A stretch of DNA of 64,000 nucleotides from Clytia hemisphaerica (taxonomy: Eukaryota > Cnidaria > Hydrozoa > Leptothecata > Clytiidae). The notes beneath the pieces were generated by a model. It did no database searches, had not been told where the DNA came from, and saw nothing but the letters and a program-made list of their open reading frames with translations. Below, in pieces: positions 35,513 through 49,200 of the stretch. Within the stretch, counting starts at the first letter, position 1, and each line of letters begins with the position of its first letter. The translations under genes were made by a program, and so were the position numbers. The DNA is taken from positions 2,092,604 through 2,156,603 of the forward strand of contig CACVBU010001154.1 in the NCBI GenBank assembly GCA_902728285.1, read 5' to 3'.

Positions 35513-36954
35513 AGATAGTTTAGGAGCCAATAATAATCAAGGTTTCCCTGATGACCGTTATCACGAGAACTTTGTATCACAATGCGACCTTACAAGCATT
35601 TTTAAAGTTTCTCCAATCAAATATCTTTATTGCAGTAACCCTCAAGGGCGGGGTGTCTTAGAATTATGCCAAGGTTTAGTTATATTGCATTACACAACCT
35701 TACCTATAAAATTCTTCCACAACTTATTAAAGTGTGCGTACAAGCCACTTGACTAATGATAATGAACTGAAGCCATCAAAAAGATTTTTTAAAGTGGAAA
35801 AGGATATATCCGAAGGAAATTTGATACTCCTTTGAAAAGAAAATATCATCATTTTCCATTTTATATTTAAAAGCATTCTTGTGTCTTCCTGTCTCCGTTA
35901 TATTGCCAAAGTCGAGACTAAAAATCGTATCTTTTTGCTACTCTTTTGGAAATGATTCATTCACGCCTTAAACCGCAAGCGCCGATATTTTTTGCAAAAG
36001 GGGCGTCGAGGTTGTCATTCAATCTTTCTAAACTGAGCCCACGATGAACACATCCTTGAGAGCCAAGCTTTGAAACAAAAAAATCTTTGGAGGGGACAGA
36101 AGGTCCTGAGAACAACTAATCAAGCCCCTACAAGTAACTGAGAAGAAAGTAAGTTTTGGTACATAAGTTGATCAACAAATTAAAGAAAAACGCAGTAGTG
36201 ATTATGATCTTGACTTCCGTGAAGGAGGTCTGGGTCATTGACTTCCAAGTCCGGAGGGCTAGACACGAGACTACTGGATGGGAAATTAAGCCACTTACTT
36301 CTCTTCCGTGACCCGCGTGGTTTTCAAACCAACGCTAGATTGAAAGTAAAATATATCGCCACATTTCGAAAAATATGCTGCGTGAAAACAAAGAAAGTGC
36401 TAGATTTAAACCGTCATTCTAAATGCGGCGCAAATCTTAAGGCTTCACTTTTTCTTGCTTGAAAAAGGTACGGTCAAAAGCAGAGGCCGAAATCATATAT
36501 CAACCCAAGGACACTTGCTACGCTATACAAGTGTCCTTGATCAACCTGTGCTGACCAATCCGGATTCTATTCAGCGCACAATCAACGCAGACAAAAGTAA
36601 CCATGACGACAATCCAAGACCTTGGATTAAGTTCAAAGTTCATATTTCTTTTTGCGTCGTTGAAAACACAACTCAAAAATGTCATCAACGCTTTTTAAAA
36701 ATAATCAGTGATAGAGAATGATAACATAAAAATTTGTGTATTATTTCAATTCCATTGAAGTAACATTACCATAATTAATAGTTTAGTAATTACTGTTATA
36801 CATTTATAAATCATGTAGAAGATTTCTTTTGAAAGAAACCCACTCCGATTACACTTGGAGGTTTTTGGGGAATTCGTCAATAGTAAACATGTATATTGAT
36901 ACAGTCAGCTCTAGACATTAATATGGTAATATTTGTTCTCCATCTTTGATTCTT
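35513..36954. other. Intergenic with decayed repeat fragments
   Basis: The stretch 36240-36475 shares GGAGGGCTAGA and CTTCACTTTTTCTTGC with the hAT-like MITE family but its ends are not clear. No gene is seen. Confidence 0.4.
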
Positions 36955-37325
36955 TCTACAGTGATTAGATTGACACATGTGCGATAAAAGGGGCTTTAAA
37001 CTCAATGGTATGGGTTTGATTCTCACACTTCGCAAGTGAATGTACCTCCCGGGTCAATAAGTGCCATGTTAGGGGGATATTGGGTACCATGCTCTGATAC
37101 AAGAGTGTTAGGAGGTATTCCATACTTTGTATGTAGGATGCGAGGATGCACTGTCCTCCCGAGTTATTCGAGTATAGTTACTATATAGTACACCATCAGC
37201 TCTCTCTGTCTCTCACGAGCACGGGTTGGCAGGGTCAGATATACGCAGTGATTTCCATATCCTAGGATAGCGAATTCTGTCCTGGATAGGGCCTCTTCCG
37301 TTTATTGGAAGGGCTTTATCTCTTA
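36955..37325 (+). mobile_element. SINE, degenerate copy
   Basis: It aligns with 11416-11789 through GCAAGTGAATG, CCCGGGTCAA, TTGGGTACCAT and CTCTGATACAAGAGT in the same order. The tRNA-like head is more worn: a B-box-like GGGTTTGATTCTC remains. Confidence 0.65.
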
Positions 37326-37800
37326 AAAAATCACTGACATAGACACGTCTAAAGAACCAGCACAATGTGTAGGGGTGTGTACTTTAAAAATGTACCCAAT
37401 TTTACCTAATTGACCCATTGGAAATCGGAGAGATTGTAAGGTCTTAAATGATTGGAATTCATTTGACCTTGATGTTGAAAATTGACCTGCTAGTATTAAA
37501 TTTGATAATAAAGAAATTTTCTCTCACATAGTGGACAAACAGACTGATTCTAAATGAAAATTTTTAATCAAATACAACTCTTATGCTCATCTACATACGA
37601 TATTGAAAAACAAGCTTACAAGTATCATCTTTCATTAAAGTCATACATAGGTTGTCAAACCTAACTAAAAAAATTGTACTTAATTCAAACGATTGCAAGA
37701 CCCAACTTGCACATCAGTTAAATAAGAAAGTAGTCAAAGCGGATTTATCTTCGAAATTGCTGATCTATTCTCCTATTTGTACATTGTAGTCAATTTAGAT

Positions 37801-39418
37801 TTAAGGGGGTAGTCATATGAGATTTTGAAAATTGGTGAAAAATTTATCAATTTCGGGATTTAGGGTTATTTAGGATCCTTTATCCTTCCTGAACATACCC
37901 TGAAAATTTCAAGGCCGTAGCATAAATATCTGCCGAGATATTGGGTTTCTTATGAGCCCTGGTGTACAATTTTCTCCTTAGCAACGGGAAATCGCATCCG
38001 TTGCTAGGGCCTCATTTCCGTATGGCTGCTCTAAACATAGCATCATGACATATCAAATGAAAGCTCTTTTTACGCCCTTTTCGGGCGTCTAAGTCAATAC
38101 CGCCTTTTTTTCCCGGGATTTCTTAATATGACGTAATTAAAGATGGTAACCAAAGAAGTGGTATTTTCAAAAACTTTCACATTTTGGAGGCAATCAGCTG
38201 TGTTTTTGACATGGAAACTGAGCTTATGCATTGTTTTGGATTGAATTATGATATTATTGAATGTTTCATTTCATTTCTCACATCTGAGAAAGCTTTGGAA
38301 GCCTATAATTTGAGTGAAAGCAACAATCTGATTCTGCGAACTGATGTTTTCGAGCAGTAAAACTTGTACACCGAAAAAAACTTTTCAAAGTGATGGACTA
38401 TACTATAGACTATGAATAAAGTTTGAAGCAAGGAACCAAACACATTCAATGATGTATCCATTGTGAGTCTTAAATCCAGTGGAAATCTAGTCTTTGATGA
38501 AAATTGAGTAAAACTATGCATTGCATGATTGACGTTCAACCCGAAGACACGTTTCCCTAAGATCAACATTGAAATTCACCTGTAAATGATATAAACAGAT
38601 TTGAGAGAGCACAAGGATGATATATTTTGTTGGCAATATGTTTTTTGATGAGAAAATGCACTTTTATTGACTTAAAGCCATGTTTACGCGTCGTACGCAG
38701 AGTTGACGCAAAATACTTGGAGATTCCCGGAGCACGTGGAAGGCCATTTTTTTTCAAAAAAATTGGACTATTTTAGTATTTCCAGTACCTTTTCAACATT
38801 AAAAGTAATGTGTCAATCCATTTTGGTCAACCACAGCAAAAATTTTGTAAAACGGTCTATGTATCGCAGAAAAATTGAGAAAAACCTCTATTTTCAACTT
38901 TCTGCGCTGTTTTCTCAAAACACGTTTTAGGGGGTTTTCACGCACCTTGTCAGCCTTTTCTCAGGATTGAGAAAAGCTATCGACTTGAAATTTTCAGGGT
39001 AGTTTTCCATTATGGTAAGCCTCAGGATGAATGAAGCAGTTTTTTAAAAAAATCATTTTTTGACTTTTAAACTGAAAAAGTACAAATTTTAGGTTCCAGA
39101 CCCCCTGGCTTGAAATTTTGAAAAAATTTTCCACTCATTCTGGAGACATTCATAATACTAACCTTCACCAAAAAAATTTTTTGAATAGCTTTCTTAGTTT
39201 TTCTTAAAAGGTTGACACAATATTTTTATAGCTTTTACCCCCTAGACGATATTACCCCCGTCTTTGCTATTTTTAGAATTTTTTTTTAATTTTTCAAATC
39301 CTTTATAGTTGTGCTACAATTGTGGAAAGTTTCATTGAAAAATATATACTACTTCAGAAGATATAACAAAAAGTTTAAAAAATTACATTTCAAATTTCTC
39401 ATATGACTACCCCCTTAA
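37801..39418. mobile_element. 1,618-bp TTAA element, copy 2
   Basis: The ends are TTAAGGGGGTAGTCATATGA and its reverse complement with TTAA borders. It is the inverted relative of 6983-8600 and has the same length. The conserved internal hairpin TAGCAACGG/CCGTTGCTA is at 37979-38006, about 190 bases from one end as in copy 1. No transposase is encoded. Confidence 0.8.
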
Positions 39419-40149
39419 TTAGGTTCTGAAACTAAATTTGAAGGTAGTAGCAGCAATCTTTCGTATAAATATTCTTACTAAAAAGGAGAGGCTGTTTACA
39501 TTGAGCATGTTAAAGCGAAAAGTAATTCAAAGATCCGATAACATGTCAATATTTTACACATAGGGTAATTTTCATTGTGTCTGTAAAACAACAGGAGTGA
39601 TCCATCTTGTCATGTTAAGTTCGCAGATTATTCGACTTGATGATAAGGATTCATTAACTTGAAAATTGAAATCTTAAGAGTAATATTCAAAAAGTGAAGA
39701 GGTGCTATGCTAAAAATAGTAAAGTGCCTGGCATTCAGTTACACCGCCCTCTCAACCTTAGGAGACGTTGTGGGTAGCAAGTCAAAGATGACTAATTTTA
39801 AAGAATGTATTTAATAAGAATATTCATGATGAAAGTGGCCGAATGCTAAGAAAATCAACGATGCCGTATTTTTGGTTCAGGTGTGTATTACATTAATTGA
39901 GGTTGGGTTTAGATCCCAACCTTAAGTCTATTCACGATAAGTGTGCACTAAATTTTGCTTTGCTTGTTATTTCTCAATCTTAAAAAGCTTGGTATCATTG
40001 GGAAGGTAGGAAGGAGCTTATTAATTTAATGTTAGTTTTTTCAGTGAAATTTGAAAAGAACATGAAGAAAGATGAAGACGAAAAAATTCAACTTTTAATA
40101 GATAGGTCGCATAAACGTTATTTTTACATCTTTGGAAAGTTTAAAGCTT
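39419..40149. other. Intergenic, nothing recognised
   Basis: AT-rich, no supported exon. Confidence 0.35.
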
Positions 40150-40370
40150 GGCAATTTCAAAAATATATACTTTTACTAGGAAATATAATTTGAAATTTGC
40201 AATATTCAACAGAATGTAAAGTAAACCACTTTGTCACCCCCGGAATTTTACATTGTGTAAGAAATTTCTTTTCAGAAAAATCAGTCAATCTACTTTACAT
40301 TCTGTTGAATATTGCAAATTTTTAATGATATTTCCTAGTCAAAGTATATATTTTTGAAATTAGAAAATTC
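40150..40370. repeat. Large palindrome (arms of 74-80 bp)
   Basis: The left arm 40150-40223 and right arm 40291-40370 are imperfect reverse complements; the most exact part is TGCAATATTCAACAGAATGT with its complement. The spacer is about 67 bases. It resembles a foldback or MITE without clear target duplication. Confidence 0.75.
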
Positions 40371-43300
40371 CAAATCCCTATGTCTTTGGGCTGGAAATTT
40401 TTTTTCCCATTGGTATTTAGATAGGTAGGCGTTTTCATCCTCTCTGATGGAAAAAGTTCCTCTGGGTCACTGAGACAGGGGTGCACGAGAAAGTTCTCAT
40501 TTGAGTCGCATTGGCCAAAGTAGTAGTTTAAGTAAAACCAATAAAATAGATATAGATATAGACATACATGCCATGCAGTATTTCCGATCACGAGCGAAAG
40601 ATTATTTTGGGCACGAGACTCGGAACTGTCTATACCTCAAAACATGTCTATACATTTTTTCTTCTCCCATCGACTATATTTTAACGCCTACACGATTGTC
40701 AATAACATTTTTTAAACGTATCATAAACATAAACTTGAAATAAATTTTATTTTAATATAACCTCTATCATAGTACACAAACTAATGTGTCAAAATAATCA
40801 ATAAAAAATTCAATGGTACCTTTCATTTAGATTTTCTCCATAATTGTGAGATTGCTTCTGTTTTCAGATTTCTGTATATGTTCGATCTTGTTCAAACTCT
40901 TTCTGTCATACCAACGTTTGTTTTTTGCGTGTTTTCATTTGGGTGACTTTACGATTGTCATTTTTAACTACTTTTTTCATAATACGAACAACACACATAG
41001 ATTTTTGCAATCTGATACCCAAACAACAAAACATAAACAAACATGACATGTTTTCTCGTCAATCAACATTGGAATATTAAACTTGAGTTTTGAAAATTCC
41101 AAATTGTCGAAGCTGTACCTGAGCATAACTGTAAAATTGATATTTCTAAGTCAAATCAAAGGAAGCCCGCATAGGTAGCCAACATAGTTAGTTATAAGTT
41201 TAAAAACGATATTTAGATTGTGAGAAATTTGATGCTTTAAAACTTTGCCAAAAGTCCAGTATGTTCTTGCAACTACAATCATTTGACGGTCAAACAGATC
41301 CAACAAATTTTTGTCGGGGCTTGGAAATACTTATACTTTTCAGCACTTTGAGTCTCTTATTTTCAGAGCAACATCCCGTCAACATTTAGGTAATTGGGCC
41401 TTATACCCATGAATTTTCACCAATTTGAGCCTTCGTTCGATTTACAGGCTCAGCTTTGTTCAAATCGTTCTGTTTATTTTGACAGTGTTGAGGCTCGTTG
41501 TTGTTATAAAATTGTTCTTACAAAAAGAAATTATGAAAATTCGTGTTGAAAATTTTCCCTACCCATTTGATATAAAACGCAAAAAACTGAAGTGTTTAGA
41601 ATACTCTTAGCACTCCTGGAGAGGAGAGGAAAAACTTAAAGTGTTGTCCCGATACTTGAAGTTAATGAGTCGCTACGTTTTGATCATAAGCATATTTTTT
41701 CGTTACGGCAAACTATCCAATTTCTTCTTTCATAATATTCTGTATCTTCCAAGGATATTCAATGAAGGATGTCACATAGTCCAAAAAACCCTATTTTAGG
41801 CAGTTTTTGGCCCAAATTTGCCCAAATATATCTTTTTTCTCGAAAATCGGGCTCCGTCACATTTTAGGCATTGCCATTTTGCATCATTATACGGACGGAC
41901 GAACGGACATGGGTTAATTTATAGGACCTCCGAGGTAGGTCCAAAAAGAAACTCATGGTTGGACACGCCGTATGTTCAGTCCTTAAGTGTACGTTTTCAG
42001 TTTTCCCAAAGTGCGCTGTAAGGGAAGAAATAAGAGAAAATTGTCAGAAAGTTTCCCATCAAGCCAACACATTTATCCGGCATCCGATCGGTGGAAAACT
42101 AATCAGGGAAGAAATATGAAGAAATTTTTGTTTAATATCTTAAAACAATATGTTTTCTTATAAAATATGGTCCCGTTTAATGCTAATGTCGTTCATTAAA
42201 TCATAAAACTAGTTTTTTTTCCGACAAATTAAATTAAAATTTAAAAAAGGAATGTAAAATTCTCAAAGCTAAAATCTAATTACTATGGAGTTTTTTTAAA
42301 TAAAATTTGAATTGAACCTTTTTTTATAAAGACGCATAAATTAATACGTAAATATACATAAATAAAAATGAATTGATAAATTGCAAAATATAAAAAGTAA
42401 AGATATAATTTAGAAACTAAATACGATAGTGCGTACTAATTTAAAATGACGTGTGCATAGTTAATATTGTTTCTATAGTTCGGAGTTTCTATATATGTTT
42501 TAGCAGCAAATACCTTTGAATTCTACCAACAAGATGATACCGTCGATTGGGGTTATTTTCATAAGCAAGGGTTTACTTTCATAGGCTCCAAGTAGCAGAC
42601 CTTTTAGGTCTGTAATTTATAAATCATACTTGGTGCGCAGAATAGGAATCTAGACGAGTCGTGTTTTGATTTTCTGACTTTTAAAATAGTCAGAAATATT
42701 TGTGGTCTAAAGGCTATGCTATGAAAGTTACCCCACGCTTATAAAAATAACCCCAAATAAAGTTTATATAGAGGCAACCGTAAGGGTTTTAAAAACTGTT
42801 TGAAGCAAGGCCCAAATTTTTATTCTTTGACCTAGCCCAGATGTTCATCTATATTAAAAATTTATTTATAAAAAAATCTTTTTCAGTAATAATTAAAATA
42901 AAATTATTTCTCTCTAGTGTCTCTCACTTTTTTTAAAAGCGTTTACATTTAAATACCTATGAACTATAAACATCAATCTATGACTACGAGAAAGATACTC
43001 GCTCGATCCAGTTCCCCGATACACCAACATGAAATTTTTCACTCGATTATTGAAATCTTTTTAATCTGCCGAAGGATTCTGGTCAAATGTAACAGCCGTG
43101 AGTGTTACATGGCAAACTCTAGCACTTTCTTCTCATTCTCAACAAAATTTGTATTTGTAAGTAACCTTCTCTTGTTGTTCGGGATGTAGTAGCCAATACA
43201 ATCTTGTTCAACCTGCTGCTCTTTAAACCATTATCACCGGTTAATCTCTACCAGGAACGGTTTGAAATCGTTTTGCACTTATAGGGCTGGACAAAAAGGA

Positions 43301-43373
43301 CTCTGCATATAAATATAACACCATTCTTCTCCTCTCAAGAAAACCATTCCACCATTTGCATGCGTAAGCACCA
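40371..43373. other. Intergenic region downstream of the calcium channel gene
   Basis: It should include the channel's 3' UTR, but no strong AATAAA on the minus strand stands close to the stop. The rest is AT-rich with no supported exon. Confidence 0.4.
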
Positions 43374-46216
43374 TCAACACCAATCATCATCCTCATTATT
43401 ATCCGGTAAACCGTATATTTCATACGGACTTTTACCGGACTTAATAGCTAATGCAATTTGTTGTTTATTTGTAGTCGCCCTTGGTATTTGAGGGTTGTTA
43501 TCGTACGCTAAATCATTGTTTATAGAATACGTTGATTGAGAAAGTCTATGCGGTGAAGAAATTAGTTGTGGTTCGTAAAAGTTTGTTAAATTTGGTGTTG
43601 ATAAATTGTAATTCGCACTACCATTGACTCCAAGAAACTGGTATAAGTAAAATAAATATGAGTGTTAAAGTTGATTGGACAAAATAGGTAGCTGAGGAAG
43701 AAATCTTTTTCCGATTTTCTACAATAGACCTATTAACTAATGCAAAAAAAACAACACGAAGAGGGCTAAGGCTAGAGTTACCGGGGTGGATTATGACGTC
43801 AAATTAACTCCAATAACTCGTTGCATTGACCCACTCGTACAGAAGCGGGTGTTCATTCGTAAACTTAATCCTTGTACAGAATTAGTGCAATCGCAAAATC
43901 TGGTGACAAACTTTTTACTAAGGCTAAGGGTCGAAAGTGAACAGCTTAAATTTCGCGAAGATATTTAGGAAACAAAGTTTTATTCAATCTAGTGTCTTTT
44001 TACCACCAAACTATTCCTGGTCACTGAAATACGCTAATTAGCACAATTTTAAGTGGTCTTTGGATATTTTCATGTTTTGAATTTCCATTGGGACTTGGGA
44101 ATTTTACAGAAGAGGCCCCAAGAAGATGATACTATAAGTGATAGAATGAAAATAGAATTGCTTACGTCATTTGTGGGGACGGATTTTTTACGTGGAGGAG
44201 GAGGTTGTTGTACGTCATCTATCGTTTCTTTACGTACTGAATTACCGTTCGATAAATTCTGTAAAATACAATGGTTGCTGGAAATTTACAGTAGCCTCTC
44301 AAAAACTCAAACATAGAGTAGTTCCTGACTTCCCGCATCGGGTCGATGTGTAATTTACAGACCGGTCTACAAAATAACAAATACTCATGGGACCATTTTT
44401 CTCTATTATTGTAAGGAGGGGGGGTTCGAGTCCAAGATGCCTCCCCTGATTAAAAAATAGGAAGATGCTCGAAGGGTTGATAATCCCTACCTCGTTTGGA
44501 AAAATCTTCTAGATTTAATCGTTAACCTTGGCAGTACTGAAGTTATCACTTACCATTTTATTTTTGCGTCCTGATTTTTTGACGTGTTTATAATTTTCAT
44601 AGATGAGCTTTGCACAATATATTTTTCCTACTGTCATCTGATTGCCGCCTATGAAAAAGGGAGTTTGAGAAAATTATCATAATTTTGATAAAGCATTACT
44701 AAGGTAGGTATTCTTATGCTTAGGTTATCTTTTGAAGAATTTTGGACTTGGTAAATGTGTTACCGAATCCAGGACATATTTATAATATTTTGGAGTAAAA
44801 CCCTACTAAACAATGTAATTTTACCCTGCGGTCTTTTAGGTACAACACGGTCTAAAGTCTTTTTGGTGATATTTGGCCATACTCTTTTCAACATGTTTCG
44901 TAAATCAACATCGTTACTGTGTAAATTATCTATAAAATAATGAGTGAGAAGAATGAGATTTAAATTGAAATTTATTGCTGCTAACATCGTGTTCAAGGAA
45001 TTCCTGTTTGCGGAGCTTGCCAGCTTATTGCTGTTGGGTAAATAAGTCCCTGAACTTTCACCTAATAGCTTTTGTATTTATAGATCAAAGACATTACACT
45101 TTTGGGACAACTTATTTCTACCAAAAAAAATTACAATTTATTACGGGGATCAGTAAAAAAATTGGGTGAAGCTTGATTATCAATATCATTATTAATTTTC
45201 AGACCTTTTCCAAGTTTCAAAATTGTTCATAATGTTACTGTACTTCTTTCACTTTATGGTCTAAAAGGGGCTAAGAATTTCTTATCCAATTCTCAAATAT
45301 AAGTTCTTAATTGTTCTTAATTGTTCTTAAGTTTGAGCAAAAATCTAGCTTCGTATTCTTATAATTTATTCTTAGTGTTTTTAAAGAGGCGTGTGTTGAA
45401 AGAAGCCTCCCAAGCGGTTTGCGTGATGACGTGAAAGGGACTTTTTTGTTGCGTAATTACGTGATTTTGAATTTTTTTTCGTGATTGCGTGATCAGAGGT
45501 CAAATAGTGATCGTGATTTGAAAAATGTTTGAGCCGTGATACGTGATTATGACTTTTTCAAAAGGATGCGTGATTATCAATTTTCTGCTGGTTTGCGTGA
45601 TCGTGATTAAAGACAAAAGATTGCATGATATCGTGATCAGAGTTACCACTGGGGGGGGGGGCTCTTGAAAGAATAGGATTTATTTATGTAAGAAAGTCAA
45701 TACTTACTTTTTTCGGTCATGATATTCAAAGCAGTACGAACAAGTGCAAAGAGTGTGGCGGTGAAATCCACCGTATTATCTGGATGTAGCGGCATGTTCA
45801 TTCGTATTAAACGCTGAAATATCAAAAACAATTTAATTCAATAATGAGCGAATTTGTTTATTTTCAAAGATCTAAGTTATTGCTTTTTAGTTTCATCCTA
45901 TCAAGAAATCATCATATCCAATTAATGGGCCGTTGGAAAAATATTTAATAAATCGACAATTTATTGTGATAAGTGTTGCCGTAACCGTGAAAATTAACAC
46001 TTAGAGATTTCATAAACGTAAAAATTATATTTTAATAAAATTGTTAAATGAGTCAAAATCTGGAAACAAAAACTAAAAAATGTTAACTCTTAATATTGAT
46101 ATGAAAAGACATCACTCACCTTATAAGCTACAACTTTCGGACATTTAGTACCCAGCCCTATTGGAGGAGACATCTGGCGTAGCAACAGACATACTTCTGT
46201 ATGCTTTATTCTACCC
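43374..46216 (-). CDS. Cav2 exons: C-terminal tail, IQ region and PDZ ligand
   Basis: Six exons carry the EF-like/pre-IQ region ([20 protein letters not shown]), then [14 protein letters not shown] and the IQ-type calmodulin site ([19 protein letters not shown]). The tail after it is short, about 118 residues. It includes a proline stretch with basic residues ([12 protein letters not shown]), a possible SH3 ligand of the kind bound by RIM-BP, and ends EDDDWC, the Cav2 PDZ-binding terminus. Confidence 0.88.
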
Positions 46217-49200
46217 CTAGAAAGCAAAATATTGGAGCACTAGGTAAAGTTATATCGTAATTACAATACAATAGGACATCTAGTCAAGACAAGTCAGTAC
46301 AAAGGGTGATTCACTAAAACCTTCATGTAGCACTAGGTGGAGATATACTCCCGTCTAAAATCAACTTACGCATTGTAAAACAGGCTATAATTAAATCAAC
46401 GAAACTGAAGTAAAATGAATCAAAATGATGGAAACATTCTAGGTTATCTCAAGAACAGGGCGGTACAGAAACTGATTCTTTTAAACAAAGTTGCTGAGAC
46501 GTTCATGTAGCACTAAGTTAAAATTAACGTTTACGAAATGGATAATAGGCTGTGATTAAATCTACAAATTTTAATAAAGGGTGTGAAAACGATTGAAACC
46601 TTTTTAAAACCTCCTAGGCCATGTAAAGATTTTATAAATGAACAAGGCAGTACAGAAATTGATTCTTTAAAACAGAGTTGTTGAAACGTCCATGTCATGG
46701 ATGTTAGATGAATGTTGCTTTGACGTTCAGTGTCAGGTGGAAAATGATAAAGAAAGGGAAATTTCTTACGTTGCTCTAGGATCAAAGAGTGCCCAAACTC
46801 TAACAAACTCATCCAGATGATGTGGACCAAGAATACTCTCATCTTGGGTTAGATAACCAAAATTATCCATGATAACTGCTACAAACAGATTCAACATCTT
46901 CAAAGAAGAATAAAAAGTGAATTATAAGCTTTTTTATTTGCAACGGTAAGTCATGTGATCTATCTTTCAGCCAATAGGATTTCATTATTTCGAGGGGATA
47001 ACACTATGGTTTCACTCAATGAAATATTTCGTTTACTGATCACACTATTAATCTTTAGTGAGTTCAACCATCATGCTCTGTTTTCAACCATTTCTGAAGC
47101 CATGCCGTGAGAAAGGTTCAAAAGCAACTAAATACTAAAACGAAAATATGGGTGACCTCACGATACCAGAACTTATTTTTGAGGCAACACAAGAACTTCC
47201 TATGAACATGAAAGCAAATGTATGAAAGAGTCCGGTTAACCCTCGCTGTGCCGGGATGCCGACATGAGTATTTTTTTTAACTTTAATATTTCCTTGTAAT
47301 ATTCTTAGACAAGGCAAGATATACACCCTCAAAAAAAGGAAAAAGAAAAGACCATGACCTATGTTAGAGACTATTGCACATAAATTCTTGAACCTTTGTG
47401 CCTTTTATTCATGAAGAGGGGGCAAAATAATAACCCTTGCATTAGATCATGGAATCAACCGTTATGTATACTTACAAGAAACGAGCAGACGAATATGAAA
47501 GAGATGAAGTACGCATGCGCCAATGAGCTACCACAATACTCTTGACCAGGGTCTACAGCTGGTAGTTTCGGATCACATCTTGCATCTGCGCTGCATGCTA
47601 ACATGATATTATGCCAATTCTCACCAGTTGCCGATCTAAAAGGTATAGGGAAAGTTGTCATCAGAAAAACTTTTGCTACACATCCATCGCATCGTGACAA
47701 GATTTGCTGTTCAAGAGACTTTTATGTCGAGGACGTCATATTTTACGCCCAGAGATATGCTCATTAAATCAGGAAAATCCAAGGGTCCAGTGATATTCCG
47801 TGAATATCTAGTGGGTATCTTAAAATTTTGCCAAGAATCGTGAAGGGGGGTCACATTAAATTTCCTTCTTTGTTTCGATGACTTCAACTACACGGCTAGA
47901 ACAATATCACTTTGAAAATACACACCTGAACAATACTTGAAAAGCAGGGAAGAACCCCCTGAAGTTGTTATGTCTGTCAATATACATCCACGGTTCGTCT
48001 TCTATGTCGATCGCGATCAAAGAAAATAACTAAAAATATAAAAGACAATTTATTTTCTAGGGTAATGAATCAACGGATCCTGCACTAATGTACTTCCCAG
48101 TTTTCTCAAAGGTAACGAATCGAGTGGGGATTGAACCCACGACCTCTCGCTTGCCGGGCGATTGCTCTCCCAACTGCGCTATCGGTTCGTTGCTATTACA
48201 CTAGTTCGTAATAGACGAGGGGAGCGGCGTGCTCAATGTTCACCATCCGGTACCTGAATTCTACGAATCAATGGAATTGCCACGAGCTGAGACACAGCTA
48301 GTGTTCAATCTCCAACCAACCCGCTAACTTTGAGAGAACTGTTAAGCTATGTACATTGGGGGGAGGCATTAGCCCAACGGAGCCCCGATTTCGGACAACT
48401 AGTCCATCAACAGTCACTGTGTGAAATCAAGTGCGTATTACTTATGGGTAATGAATCAACGGATCCTGCACTAATGTACTTCCCAGTTTTCTCAAAGGTA
48501 ACGAATCGAGTGGGGATTGAACCCACGACCTCTCGCTTGCCGGGCGATTGCTCTCCCAACTGCGCTATCGGTTCGTTGCTATTACACTAGTTCGTAATAG
48601 ACGAGGGGAGCGGCGTGCTCAATGTTCACCATCCGGTACCTGAATTCTACGAATCAATGGAATTGCCACGAGCTGAGACACAGCTAGTGTCCAATCTCCA
48701 ACCAACTCGCTAACTTTGAGAGAACTGTTAAGCTATGTACATTGGGGAGAGGCATTAGCCCAACGGAGCCCCGATTTCGGACAACTAGTCCATCAACAGT
48801 CACTGTGTGAAATCAAGTGCGTATTACTTATGGGTAATGAATCAACGGATCCTGCACTAATGTACTTCCCAGTTTTCTCAAAGGTAACGAATCGAGTGGG
48901 GATTGAACCCACGACCTCTCGCTTGCCGGGCGATTGCTCTCTGCGTATTACGCACTTGATTTCACACAGTGACTGTTGATGGACTAGTTGTCCGAAATCG
49001 GGGCTCCGTTGGGCTAATGTCTCTCCCCAATGTACATAGCTTAACAGTTCTCTCAAAGTTAGCGGGTTGGTTGGAGATTGGACACTAGCTGTGTCTCAGC
49101 TCGTGGCAATTCCATTGATTCGTAGAATTCAGGTACCGAATGGTGAACATTGAGCACGCCGCTCCCCTCGTCTACTACGAACTAGTGTAATAGCAACGAA

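Noticed and set aside
40322..40591. 89-codon minus-strand frame with a hydrophobic start
   Set aside because: Its second half is the arm of a palindrome, and no splice sites or homologues support it.
48330..48979. Repeated open frames encoding the peptide [11 protein letters not shown]
   Set aside because: This is the translation of the tRNA-like head of the SINE, repeated with the 386-bp unit, and not a protein gene.
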